Shown: one piece after another, positions 1 to 12,292 of the stretch
How the letters are laid out: every line of letters begins with the position of its first letter
How positions within the stretch are numbered: the first letter of the stretch is position 1
From: Marasmius tenuissimus
Taxonomy: Eukaryota > Basidiomycota > Agaricomycetes > Agaricales > Marasmiaceae
Assembly: GCA_029532415.1 (NCBI GenBank)
Contig: JAQOTA010000069.1
Span: forward strand, 310,001-374,000
Direction of reading: 5' to 3'
Length of the DNA: 64,000 nt
Program-made: the position numbers and the translations under genes
The notes under the pieces: model-generated
The model's database searches: none
The model's input: only the letters and a program-made list of their open reading frames with translations
Told to the model about the DNA's origin: nothing

Positions 1-602
1 GAACATCGTTAATAACGGTGTGTTGATGTCATTGTTTACTGCTTCGTGAGCTTGATAGAAGAAAACGCACCAGTGAAGCCATCGCTGGCAAGAATCAGAT
101 CTGTGAGAGAGTTGCTCGAAGAAAGGAGAATCCAATCCCTGAGCAAGAAGCAGACGAGATTAGCTTCCAGACACGCGATGGCAGAAGATACACTATCTAT
201 TATAACTCACAGCTTGTGACGAGTATACTCAGACCGGAGAAGATGGATGGGATTCAATTTAGTATCAGTGACTCAGATGGGTGCAGAGAATCTAGTTCGA
301 GTCCCTAGAACATAGTGAAGAGAGGTACGATTGCGAAGTTGGTGAACTATGACACGCGATGGTATAGGCGAGGTAAGAAGTTAGAACAAAGCGCAGCGAC
401 TGACAGCGGTACCGGTTACTGGCTCTGGCGCTTCGTTGTTTGCCGCCGCGTTACTCGGCGTCTTACTAGCGCCCATCTTACGTCTTGAGGTCAAGGAGTC
501 ATTTAGCGCGTTAGACGCGTCCAGCGACGCGTCGTTGCAAGAGATTTCACCATTTCATATCTACGGATTCTTTGTCTAATACCAACGATATTATGATCGC
601 GC
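1..602. other. No gene recognised (downstream of the first transcription factor)
   Basis: I find no open frame with recognisable protein sequence or splice structure here. The stretch lies 3' of the minus-strand transcription factor that ends at 603. It may hold its terminator and the flank of a gene outside the window. Confidence 0.4.
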
Positions 603-3600
603 CTAGAAAGTCTGAGTTACATATTTCGCCGCCCCACCAGACAGCATGTCATCGACACCGCTCATGAACAAGCTCCAGTCTTCTTGGTTGGTGAACCTTC
701 GGGAAAAAGTAAGTATATGTAGAGAACGAGAATAGTTGAAGCATACACAAAGTCGAGGTTTTCTCCAGACGCTGGCGTTGAAGAGGAATGCAGATTTAAG
801 TCCAAAGGGAAATTGTCGGTGAAAAGACCCTCAGCGCCCGTCGGCTCATGCAAACTATTTTGTTCAAGAGAGTTGAAATCAAAGGTCCTCTCCGAGTCAA
901 AGGCGGCACCATAGTACTCTTGCGAGGGGGAGTCTGAGACTTGAGGCCTAGGTCCGAGGCAGGGGTGGACGCTTGCGACATTGCCAGGGCGTCCAAAGGG
1001 CGTGCTCTCAAAGTTAGCAAATCCTCTGGGATTTTCGCTCGATAGATTTTCATCTCCAGTCCATGGCTGGCCAGGTGCAGATCTCAGTGGATACTCAAAG
1101 TCGTCGTCTGGGCTGGACCGTTTCAACGACCCCTTGGCCCTTGGGACCTGGCCAATAGCTACGACCAAATTCAAGATATCCCTGGAAGAAGTTAGGCACA
1201 CTGTAGACAAGTCCACCTCTCGACTATACGCACAGCACGCGACCAGCCATCGGATACCTAGATGAGCAAATATCAGCGATCCGTACCAGAAACTTGTAAA
1301 ACCGGCATCTCTGACCTATCCTCATATTTCTGAACTATCTTCAGGGACTGATAGACGGTCGTCATATCCTTTTCGGAATCCAGCAGGTGTTTAGGCGACT
1401 GGTGAGGACGCCATATGCTGACCAGCAAAAGCATAGTAGCTGCAAATAAGGGGCTCTGCCGAACGCTCAGAATAAAATCTTTGTGGTCATGTCGGAGATT
1501 GCTCACCAGAATATTTGGCATCATTTCGAGAGGAAGCGCACCACTGTCCCGCCTGGCTTGAAGAATTTCTGCAATGTGAATAACTCTTCGCGCAGCATTA
1601 GAGCAAATGGCTAGAGAAGGGAAAGGCAGGACTGGATCGCGTCCGGGTCGAGGTATAAATGGTCGGTGGACATGAGTCTGGATCCAGTGATAGGTCAGGT
1701 AGAGCGTTGCAGACTGGTGTAGGAAAACAGGGTTAGCCATATCAGGATCCCATTTCACTGATAAGGGTAAGCCCTTTGTATGCCGCGCGGAAAAGTGAGA
1801 TAAACTGACGATGTTGAGGAACGTGATTCATGAAATCGTTCAGTGCAGAGTCTGTCGGTGCGGTATCAGACCTATCCAAGCCATGTTTACTGAATAGCTG
1901 CACGTACCAAGTTCGATGACCGCTTGTTGTTTCCAGTCAATGCCGTGAACGCCCACTCCAGATCTCATGTCTGACTTTCCGATCGAATACTGCATAGGGA
2001 CTCCATCAGTCATCCGAATCGACAGACTTCAAAGCACTCATCTACCAGTGTTTGTTGCGCTTGGCCAACGATTTCCAGGAGTTTCAGAAGGGCTAAGAAA
2101 TACGATAAAGAGGACGGCTGCCCATCTGGTTGTATAAACCGCTTTCCTGAACCGCCGGAAAGTTCCCAATACTCGTCGTCACAGTCAATGGGCAACTCAA
2201 CGTCATAGCTAAAGGAAGATATTGGAATCCAGTGGAATCTGTTAACCAGAGGTGATAAAAAACGTACTCCTCGGGGGAAGTAGCTCTCGGACGACCGAGA
2301 ACCGCGCAAAGGATTGTATCAGTTGCTACAAGTAGCCAGAAAGCACGTTTCCACAACTCGTAGTCGGGCGTCTCCCTTTGTTTGTCCGAAGCTCTACGAT
2401 GCATTCCCAATTCCTGAGCCATCCGGATCCCATTGCCAAGTATCAACCACACACGATCAGGCTTTGGTGAACCTTGCAGATACAAGACACACAGCTGTGC
2501 ATGGAACATGAATGTAGCACACAATTGAAGAATTTTTACGGTACTCACGCTGCACATCTGGATGCTGTATAACGAGGGTTCAGCCTCGGCACACGCTTGA
2601 AGTGGCTCTATCTGTTGAAAATACCTCCAACCTCGGCTATGTTCTGAAGCTGTGCCTTCACTCAAAGTACGTGGATCATCTATATGTCGAGACGCGACAG
2701 CACAGACGCCCAGTACTGTCCTTCCGAAAGCTCGATCTTGCAAGTGTAGGCCGTCCGATACCAGGCGTTCGAATGTTGGACGGTGTAATAATGGAAAAAT
2801 CGGGTTGATCCTCCGGAAATAGAGGTCGATGAGATCATAAAGAAGGTCATCTGGAGGGTAGACGAAGGGAATTGCAGGACGTTGGAGGGGCTCATGCCAC
2901 TACATGTCCCATCAGATTTGGTTCGAGCCTTCCTGAGTCATCAAATACTTACAGGACACAAGTCCCAGAACGGTGGCCGTCGAAGTTTGGTGAACACGGC
3001 ATGAGTGATGAGTGCGCGACCTCCCAGGACGTCCCGACGAGCGTCCATTGCAGACTCTATTAGCAGGAAATGGCTCGACTTCCCAAAATGTGGTTCGGGT
3101 TGACCAAGTGTAACCTGGCCAAGTTCCTGAGTGAGTGAATCAATGGAATCCTCAATCTCCTGTTTTTCATCTAACTCCGTCGTCTCATTCTCATCAATGG
3201 AATAGGTAGAAGTTGTAGGATTTGCGATGGGGCCGACTTCACGAGAAGCCCCCTGAGCAAGCAATAGTTGTCTGTCGAGGGAACGGGCGTGGTTGGCAAG
3301 CTCAACCAACATATCCTTTACTTTGACGGGGTCTTGCGGCACCACGAACGGTTTTGAAGTCGACAGAATTTCGTTGACCAGCGCTCTAGCAGCATCTTTC
3401 TTTACTCTTTATGAATTGGTGAGCAAGAGGTATCAGCTGTGCCCAAAGAGTCGAAGATGGGTCTTACTGACCCTAACTTAGGCCCGCGTCTCTAAGATAT
3501 AGTGAAAAAGTCAGCGTGGGTAGGCGTAACTTGATGGTCTTCCTCCAAATGTTCTACGATCTCCTGATCGTATTCCCGGGAAACGAGCGGGAGTGCCGCG

Positions 3601-3925
3601 AGATGACATCACAGTTTTCTCCTCCCCCATTCCATATCTCGGCCACTTGCATAGCAACAACGGCCTAGAGCGCCGTCTTCAGAAAGCTTGCGAGACACGT
3701 ACCTTGTTCTGCAGATTATGCGTGCATTCAATGCTTGACGCGAGGCATCGGGAGCATATGCCACCCATTGCAGTAGCACTATCACATCGAACTGGAAGTT
3801 AAACCTATGAGCTTTGTCAACTGGAAGTGACTCGAGGCAGGGAACACGCCTTTCTTCTTCCGACATTCATCACAGGCATTCTGCAGCCTCAGTTTCTTCC
3901 CGGAGCCGTCACTCGCTCCGTCCAT
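603..3925 (-). CDS. Zn2Cys6 transcription factor, XlnR-like (paralog 1)
   Basis: This is a predicted nuclear regulator of about 815 aa. The zinc cluster starts near residue 17 (NACDECRKKK, then VRCDSATAMGGICSRC and ECTH) and is followed by the basic linker RRGPKLG. The fungal-specific transcription factor domain covers roughly residues 210-560 (LLHRPTFER, QELGMHRR, YELWKRAFWLL, GRPRA, CDDEYWE). Exons (high to low): 3925-3850, 3791-3703, 3491-3472, 3406-2953, 2899-2549, 2494-2268, 2208-2046, 1989-1908, 1851-1810, 1757-1507, 1455-1316, 1257-1234, 1181-747, 696-603. The joined frame is open and totals 2448 nt. Intron 1 uses a GC donor. Exon 3 is only 20 nt. The 51-nt intron at 1506-1456 is in frame without a stop, but the paralog supports splicing it. 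The family includes regulators of xylanase and cellulase genes; the target here is unknown. The next gene upstream on the same strand is a tandem paralog. Confidence 0.88.
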
Positions 3926-4375
3926 ATCAACGTCGATGGCTGTAGCACGCGTCAACTGTAGTTGAAGCCTGGAGGCTTTGTTCGTGGTAGTGGTTGAACT
4001 TCAAGAGCGAAGTAGGATGCTGTGCCGCTGCGGCTGATGATATTGAGAGATAAGCGCTCGTACGAACTCGTTGAGGGTTCAAACGATCTCCAAGCAGCTA
4101 AACTCTCTCCGTGTCGCAATCAGCTGCTCAACTAGAGGAACTATATACGTCGGGCTATATACTTAGCTAGAAGACTTTGAAGCCACTTAGTACACTTACA
4201 GACGCTGTGTACTAACTTTACATATCCACTGACCTGCAGCCACTGGCTGCTGTCACCAACTTGGTCTCGAGCTACGTCATCCGAACATCCGGAATCTGAG
4301 ATTCTACCGATACATATATCAATTCGTAGATGACCATTCTACCCATCGCTGGACATACATAGCGCCTGTACAAGC
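3926..4375. other. Spacer between the two transcription factor paralogs
   Basis: This 450-bp spacer holds the promoter of paralog 1 and the 3' end of paralog 2. I see no further gene or clear regulatory motif. Confidence 0.5.
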
Positions 4376-7300
4376 TCAAAATCCTCGATAATTTATCGCG
4401 TCGTTGACGAAACCATCCATGCCAAGCATGAAAGCGTTCCAGTCCTCATGTCTAAGGCCAAACAACTCAATTAGCACAGAATTCCAATGATTAATATATT
4501 CGACGTACGCGAAATCGTTCTCCGGGGCCGAATACCACATATTACCCTGATGAAGCATGTAATCGTGCGTGGAGGTACTTGTCATAGTCTCAAATCCCCC
4601 TGGTTCCGACAAAGGATCCGCTGAATGTGCCCCAGAGAGAAGGGTGTCAAAATTAATCGCCCCTGAGGTCGATGGGATTGCTTGGGGTGACACCGCCGAG
4701 AGAACGCTATCAAAGCTGTGGAAGGTGTCGTTCGGATCAGAAGAATCTGAGGCAGCCGTGATTGGGCCGTGACTAGGGTTTTCCGAATAGATCATGTCGT
4801 GTGGTTTGCATAGAGGCCAAGGGTGGGATGTAGAAGGCACTACCGCGTGTCCGTGCTCTTCACCCGTCGGAGATCTAACTGGGCGTGGAAGCTGACCGAT
4901 CGCTATAACCGCTTTCAAAATGTCCCTTTCTCGAAGAATGAGCAATTAGTCTGTGATATGACGCGGGGAGAAGGAAACGTACGCTAGACGGCCAGCAGAC
5001 TGATACCTGATGAAGCAAAATTGTCATCTTAGGATGTCTCAAAGTATGGGGACACCACTGGCCTTTCTTCATATGTCTGTATCAAATCAACACAATGGTG
5101 TACGTCTCTCATTTCTTTCTCGTACTCCACAGCGGATTTGGGTACGATTTGCGGGCGCCAGATGTTTGTAAGTCGAATCAGCGCGGCTGTGAAAAGGGGG
5201 GTCTGCAGTATGGTTATTATCACCCTCCTTGAAATGAAGAATCGAAACTCACTAGAGGGTAAGATCCCGACTCGAGAATCTCCGTTCCCCTGGCATGCCT
5301 ATCATGAACCACCTCCGCGATTTGGACGATTTTCCGCGCAGCATTGGAGCATATGGTCAGGGAGGGGAAAGGTAGCACCGGCTCATGTCCGGGTCGAGGT
5401 ATAAAGGGCCTATGGACCTGGATTTGAGTCCAGTAGTAGGTCGAGTAGAGCAATGCCGACTGATGGAAGAAGACGGTATCAGATATGTCAGGATTCCACT
5501 TTACTTTGGACTACGTTAGCCTTCATGGCGTCCCCGAAAGTCGTCAACGAGACTTACAGTGGCTAGGTATCTGGTCCAGGAAACGGTTCAGTGCAGAGTC
5601 TGTTCAAGCCATTAGATATTACTTAGTGCAACAATCTCTGACCAGACCCACCGAGTTCAACGACTGATTTCTGCTTCCAATCATTGCTGGTTACTCCCAT
5701 TTTCGACCATAATCCTGTTTTTCTTATCGAATACTACGTGGTGCACCCTTATATATTCAACGATTGTCGACAGATTGGACAGTCCCGACTCACCAACGAC
5801 TGTTGTGCGAAGTCAAAGATATCGAGGAGCGTCATTAAGGTCGCGAAATACGACAAGCGTGAGGGCTTCCCGTCCGGCTGTACAAACGCCTTTTGAGGAT
5901 CGGCGCTCTCCCAATATTCGTCGTCGCATTCAATGGGCAGATCAAGGTCGAAACTGGGATGGATTAAGTTCGAAGAATGCCAAGAGAATCAGAGCATTAC
6001 TGCGTCACGTACTCGTCGGGGGTCGTAGCACGTGGTCGTCCACAAACCGAACTCATGAATACATCGAATGATATGAGGAGCCAAAAAGCACGCTTCCAGA
6101 GCTCATACTCCGCGGGATCGTGCACAGTCCTCCTGCGATGCATTCCCAATTCTTGGGCGTACCGGATGCCAAGGCCGATGAGCGTCCAGGACATGTCTGG
6201 CGTTGATGTTAGATACAAATAGTAAACGGCCGCCTAGAGCAGTCAATAACCCATGAGCAGTAGCAAGAAAACAGGTAGACTAACTCACACAGCAGAGTTG
6301 AATGTCATAGAGCGAGGGAGGGTCAGTAAGTGTCTGGTGCATGAGAGGAATTTGTCGGAAATATATCCATCCTCGACTGTGATCCGCAGTGGTACCTTCG
6401 CATAGCGTGCGAGGATCGTTCGAATGTTTCGCTGCAATGGCACATATTGCCAGAAGGATCGAGCCGAATGATCGATTTCGCAGGTGTAGGCCGTCCGCGA
6501 TCGAGCGTTCGAAAGTCGGCCGGTGTAGCAGTGGGAAGAGGGGGTTAACCTTAACGAAATATAGGTTGATGAGACCCAATAGAAGGTCGGTATCCGGGAA
6601 CACAAAGGGAGGTGCATCAGGTGTCAAAATCTGCTGCCACTGAAAAACAACCGTCTTTTCAGTCGCAACCAGGACACGGGTTGAAGGAAAGGCTTACTGG
6701 GTGATGGAACCAGAACTCAGGCCTTTGGACCTTGTAAAAGACGGCACGATGGATGGGGAAATCTCTTATGAGATGTTGCCGAGTATCCACTACGGATTGT
6801 ATGAACCAAAAATGGCTCGACTTCCCGAAATGCCTCTTGAGATGATTGATTGAAACCTGACCAAGTTCTTGAGCCAGCGATTCGATGGAATCCTCGACCT
6901 CCTTCCTCTCGTCAGGCTCCGGTGGGCAATCGGGAGGGCTCGGACAAGTACTGCTCAGCCATGTTTCAGAGTCTATTGAAATTCCTCGGAGGAGCGACAA
7001 CTGCCTCTCCAGTGCCCGTGCATGGTTGGCAAGGTCGACCAAGATCTCTTTCACGCGTTCAGGATCGTCTGGAACAACGAAAGGCGTCGTAGTCGAAAGG
7101 ATAGCATTAACCAGGTTTCGAATGGGGTTCCCTTGAGACCTGAAGTCACCGGAAATGCCCTCAGAAAATTCAGAGTATCTCGGCTTTGTGCTCACCCTAC
7201 TCTCGGGCCCCGTCTCTGTATAGCGAAGTGAGTACGAATGGATGCATGTGAACGGTCGCGCAGGATGAGCAAGGCCTCCAGATTGGAATCACCACTAATT

Positions 7301-7624
7301 TCCAACAACCTCACATCCGTCCAACCAATCCATCACTCTAGTGACTCGGGCCAACCCTCCTAGCAACGACCGTAAGATATGAGCAGCACATACTTGTTTC
7401 CGTAGATTATGCGTGCATTCAAGCTTCAAATTTTGACACCGCGTACAAATATTTCCTAAGTTTGTAGCACTATCACATTTGACTGTGTCGTACGATTGTC
7501 GGTGTCAAGTCAGCACGATTCTGTGAGGTCCAAGTCAGGGAAGCTAGTACGCGCCTTTCCTCCGTCGGCACTCATCACAGGCATTCTGGTGCCTTCTTTT
7601 CCTGCCTTCTTCTGTGTTATGCAT
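4376..7624 (-). CDS. Zn2Cys6 transcription factor, XlnR-like (paralog 2)
   Basis: This is a tandem paralog of the gene at 603-3925, predicted at 794 aa. The zinc cluster starts near residue 14 (NACDECRRRK, then VKCDSATNLGNICTRC and ECTH) and the linker is RRGPRVG. The fungal transcription factor domain follows, with LLHRPTFERSIADGLHL, QELGMHRRR, YELWKRAFWLL, GRPRA and ECDDEYWE. Exons: 7624-7555, 7482-7394, 7215-7196, 7139-6698, 6639-6289, 6233-6013, 5953-5794, 5733-5652, 5599-5558, 5503-5253, 5202-5063, 5006-4983, 4925-4509, 4451-4376 (2385 nt, open). All 14 exons correspond to those of paralog 1; exons 2, 3, 5, 8, 9, 10, 11 and 12 have identical lengths. Introns 1 and 11 appear to use GC donors. 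Both paralogs look intact. The DNA target and inducer are unknown. Confidence 0.88.
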
Positions 7625-8248
7625 CGCGAAGCAAAGGCCTGAGAGGGTGAGGGAGCAGAATAAGCCCTTGAGTCATGGCGTTGAATATAGTGGTCGAATT
7701 CAAATAATCAATCAAGCGCTCGTGAGCTGATAAGATAAAGCGTTAGCGCTGGTCTCGGTCCCGCTGGCAGGAAGTGTTCATCGTCGTCGTCGTCCTCAAC
7801 ATCGCTGACCTGCACGCCCTTGTCGTCGCCGTCGCCGTCGATCGAGTAGCACCTGTCTTTCCTCAAGAGCAATACTCAGCTCAACCTACACCTTATTCAC
7901 AGTAATCTTGTGCAGCGACAAGCACCCGCTGAGCTCTATCAAATTCGCAACTCGGGCTGACCCTCTGGGTAGTGCATGCGCTCGCCCGACTTTTTTCGCT
8001 GAGCGCAATAATATGTATTGCAATAATAAGCCTTCCACTCAGCGGAAGGCTGGACACGATATGCGACTGTATATAATTAAAAAGAACGTACCAGGAAATG
8101 ACTGTATCCCCCCCACAGCACCTAAACCTATATCCACGCTTCAATACCAAATAAAAGAGAAAAAAGGAGTACTTTTGACCAAAACCACAAGAAAGAAAAA
8201 AGTAAACGTCCGCGTGTTTTTCTAGACAAAATTGCAGTAGAAAAGGAA
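7625..8248. other. Promoter side of paralog 2; no gene
   Basis: This stretch holds the upstream region of transcription factor paralog 2 and the 3' flank of the bestrophin-like gene. There are short GTC-rich repeats around 7780-7840. The open frames here show no family resemblance and are treated as chance. Confidence 0.5.
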
Positions 8249-10393
8249 TCAGAAATCCCTGGTTGACGTATCCACATCCTTCCACCCTTGCAACAACGTC
8301 CTCCTCAAGCTCATCAAGCCAGGTTGTGCGTCAAGATGATGCCTATTGTGATAGGACTCCGTGCCAGCCTTGATGATATCCTCCGCCGTGCGACGGTCAG
8401 CAGGAGCGAACGGCTGGTTCCAGGAGCTGAAGATGAAGTCGGCAGGGTCGGGGGAGGAGTGAGCGGTGATCTCGTGAAGCTCACGCTGGATGGAGAGGCA
8501 GAAGGAGTCGAGGTCGAGATCGTTAAGGTCGTAGTTGAAGGGGTTCTCACTGTAGATGAGAGATAATATCAACAACCGCGAACGGCAAAGAAAGAGACAA
8601 GGAGGGCGTACATTTCGGCACCAATCTCCAAGAAACCAAGGAACAGGAACGAAGCGAAGGCAGTCGCGGGAATCGTGATCCATTTCAAATCCGTGTAAAT
8701 TTGGAACTGAAAGAGAAGGATGGTTCAGCAACATTGCCCACTCAACCAAAAGGGGAACAACCTACCGGAAGGAAGAACAGATACAGCCTTGATGATGGGA
8801 GCCGCTTGTCAGCGATACAACTCCGAAAAGTAGTACTAGGGCCGACTTACCACAACGACATCCGCAAGTGAGCTTGGTAGGCAAACGGAAGAGGTGTGTT
8901 GCCGATACGCTCAAGGTTAGAGACAGTGTCCTGGAAGAGACCCATGGTGGTCACTAAAGCAGACGCAGACGCAGGTTGAACCAATCCTGTCTTGATGACG
9001 ACTGTATCCCCATGTCAGCAATCGCGTATAGCGCAACAAAGCTCAAGCGGACGTACAGTTGATATAGCTGTGATTCATGATTGCGGTTAGCTTACGTTCT
9101 ACATGTCGCATAGAGGTACTCACTTGTGCAGGAAAAGCGAAATCTCGATCGGAACATTGCTGTCACCGAGTTGGGTCCTTTGTTTGCGTCTCAGGAGGCT
9201 CCTCATGCCAATGTGCTCCTTCTTGGTCCTGAAAGGCTTTGTTATAACCTTCCAGATCCTCAGGAAGGGAAAGTAATCGTAAACTGTAGTTTCGGGAGGG
9301 CTACGGGAAGGCTTCAAGGGACGGTGAACATGGACGGTGGGGAGAACCTTTTCGGGATCAAAGTTCCGTTGTTTCTTCCTGCCGACAGAACCGAAGAAGC
9401 TACTCTTGTTATCGTCCTCAGGCTTTCCAATAAGAGTTGCTGGGGTACTAAGGGCTTCACGAGGATGGTGATCCTTTTCATTTTCATGATCGTATGGGTG
9501 TTCGCCATCCTCGGACGCATGCCACATCGGTAACATATCAGCGTCAGTCCTGGAACCGCCAGTGTAGCGAGGGAGGAAGCAGATGAGCGGGTAGAGGTCC
9601 TGGTAGTAGACACCACTCTCGCCACGAAGATAATGCTATTGGACGCCAGTGAGAAAAGGTGGGCACCCCAAATCAACAAGGAACAAACCTTGATGGAAAC
9701 CGAGAATGCTTGAATCTACGATGATGGCGCAAGTTAGTGGCCGCCAAAGACAAAAGCATATGGCAACATACAAGATTGATCATGGTCTTCTTCTCGATGG
9801 TACATTCCAAATGTGACATCGTCCTCTGACCTTCCTTTGCGGGGCGGTCGTTAGGAACGTAGATCCAGATCTGTAGTGAAGTAGTACAACAGTGAGCCTG
9901 GAGAGGCGACGGCGGATTGTAAAGACCGAACCAGTTGGGCAAGGTTCCTGGAGTATGTCATGATCTAAAATAAACTAATGAGTGGGGTCAAGAGCAATAA
10001 CTCTAATACTACTCACATTGGTCCACATTTTCCGTCCTTCCTGGTATCTGTCGGGCCGACTTTGAGTAAGCCGTATGTAGAGCGTGTGAGTCCTGCCCAC
10101 CTCTCATACGCCGAAGATGTTCGGAAAGAGATAACCAAACCGAGGACTGTACCCAGTACACCCAACAAGCTCGGCTTGAAAGAGAATGGTGTATCCGTGA
10201 ACTGGGACACGCATACTACCACTGGAAAATGACCGCACGATCAGAAAAATTTCTCGTAAGTCAACGTAGCTAACTCACTAGTCGCGACTCCAGAGAAGAA
10301 GAAAACCTCTGGCCAGATATCATTGACGATTGTGGCCGCGAACTTCTTCTTCCACGACCATCCACCACGAAAGAGAGGGTTTGACGACACCAT
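8249..10393 (-). CDS. Bestrophin-like (UPF0187/RFP-TM) anion channel
   Basis: This is a predicted integral membrane chloride/anion channel of 505 aa. The start MVSSNPLFRGGWSWKKK leads into IVNDIWPEVFFFSGVA, a typical N-terminus. The hallmark follows: GTVLGLVISFRTSSAYER, then EGRKMW, NLAQLIWIYVP and, near the C-terminal side, NTPLPFAYQAHLRMSLW and ENPFNYD. Exons: 10393-10279, 10221-10101, 10047-10017, 9964-9932, 9870-9772, 9715-9689, 9635-9124, 9067-9057, 9001-8851, 8787-8766, 8706-8612, 8549-8249. Together they total 1518 nt, open throughout. Exon 8 is an 11-nt microexon coding for the YIN part of HNYINF, which restores the family motif. Exon 7 contributes a charged insert (residues about 160-300) rich in K, R and E. 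Fungal members sit in the plasma or organellar membrane; the ion and location here are inferred. Confidence 0.9.
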
Positions 10394-11623
10394 TTGGGGC
10401 GGTGATCACAAAGAATGGATACTTGACGGGGCTGGGGTTGCTGGCTCCGCGTTTTATATGATACCTGTGAGAACTGAATGAAAAAGAATCGTGATGACCT
10501 CGAGGCTGGCAAACAGAAAACAATTTATGATTGATTTCGAGATCAAGAAAGCGGTACAGGACCAAATACCTTCTCTGAAACGTTGAACCTGACTGAAACG
10601 TGGAAAGTGAAGGAGAGTGAGGCGGCCCAGGCCAATCCGGGGAGGGCTTTATAGGCGGTTTGGGGACAAAGAGTAAAGGGATTGAATAGGGTCCTCTTGC
10701 ATTATTTATGGGTATCGGGCGCTACGTGAGACCGGTGGTCCGTAATCGAGAACTGTGACGTACTTGTGACATCTCACGTGGCGAACCTTGTTCTCATTCA
10801 CTTTCTTCGGCCCTCGTTGCCCAGCAACAGAACGGCAAGCGAGTTCCTGCAGGATCACAATGCAGAGAAGAATTGACGGCAAGTCTTTGGTAAGTCTCTT
10901 GGTGGGGTCCCTCACAACAGAACACAGGCTCAGACCAAGTTGAACGGATTGTCACGCCGAACGGAAAGGAGATCTCAGTGCCAGTGCCACCTGCTACCTG
11001 CACGCTCAATGGGGTCAGATTCTCGCTTGGGAGACTGCAAAAACCTCTAGTTTGCGGATAAAATTTTTACTCCTGCATTCATAACGTTTTCCCTGAAGGC
11101 GGGCGATTCATGCCGGAGGGCATTTAATCGACACGGAATTTCTGGCCAGAACCTCCCCACTGACGGAGGAATCCCACCAGACATCGGTAACCTCTAGACT
11201 CGGATTCCGGGAAATCATCGAACAGCTGAAACGCCGCTGGAGGGACCAGCGCTTGAGCGCTCATCGTCATAAAATGAGATGCGCACTCCGACTACCCCAC
11301 ACCCGAAACTTGAAGGTAGTAGCAGTTACGCCCTGAAAGACAGGCGAAGGTCTCCGCCTGACCTCTAGGTCCTCGTTCCTTCTCCCACTCCATGCAGAAT
11401 TCGCGTGCCAGTACTTACTTTACTGTCCCCAGGCGAAAAAGTCGCGTACCTGGTGTTAAATGAACACAGCCAAAAGATGATGGTGCTTTCGGAACTTGCA
11501 GTTCGAAAACAGATTACCATCGCACGGCCACCATCTGATAATTGATTAGTATTCTGGAGCCATCTAGTTGGGTATATTTCAGTCTCAACTAGATTTAAAT
11601 ATAGGCTGAAGAAACTCGTAGGC
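10394..11623. other. Intergenic, about 1.2 kb
   Basis: This is the upstream region of the bestrophin-like gene. It has several short open frames on the minus strand (10706-11009), none with family features, codon support or plausible splice partners. I see no repeat or RNA gene. Confidence 0.4.
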
Positions 11624-12169
11624 TATGGTGTCAATCAAGGAGATCGACAGTTCCATCATACTCCCCTGCCACTCCCGTGCCTACAACGAGAGTGAACACG
11701 GGGAGCCAGACTTCGCATGTTCACGCCCTCGTTGGGACTGGCACGTTGAGGAGCTGTGTGTGTGATGCTATCTGCCATTCCCCCGTGTAACTTCATCTCT
11801 TTATACACAGGCATCGGGTGTCATGGACAAGTCGATGATCACGGGAGTCACTATTGGTATAGCGGCAACCAGCCCGGGTTGATCTCTCACGTATCGACGA
11901 ATCCCATATGCCGACTTGAGGACGGTCTACTTGGGCGTACTCAGACCTTGACAGGTTGGTATTTCGCTTGTGCTATTTGCCTTCATAAATGTAACCCGCA
12001 CCGTCCCTGCTGGTCCCATGTAACGTCTATTTGGGTCTTCCAGAATTCGACACTGAGTCCCGGGCCAGAATCTTTGGCTAGTTTTAAGTCGATCGTCGAA
12101 TTAGAATGCGAAATGTCTACTCATTACACTCAGGAAGAATATACAAGGTTACCAGAACGCCGGAGGTAA
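11624..12169 (+). CDS. Possible small Cys/Trp-rich protein, function unknown
   Basis: This is a tentative model. An ATG at 11624 opens a 43-codon frame. A GT at about 11757 and an AG at about 11810 (acceptor TATACACAG) would join it to a frame that stays open to 12169. The joined product would be about 160 aa with clustered Cys, His and Trp (for example CIGCHGQVDDHG and ACAICLHKCNPHRPCW). A further intron could remove 11891-11950. I recognise no family. The alternative is a chance frame, since no homology anchors it. It is transcribed towards the small minus-strand gene that ends at 12293. Confidence 0.3.
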
Positions 12170-12292
12170 TAATACAATGCCACAGGATACAGAATGAGTC
12201 GGGGATAAAGATACAGGATAAGTTACAAGCAAGCATTAGGAGAGAAACCCCTGTAAACAGGGCAAGAAAGTCGCATATCGCCAGGATCAGCT

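Noticed and set aside
7893..8285. Minus-strand frame of 130 codons
   Set aside because: It overlaps the bestrophin-like 3' end, has no recognisable motif and looks like AT-rich 3' flank.
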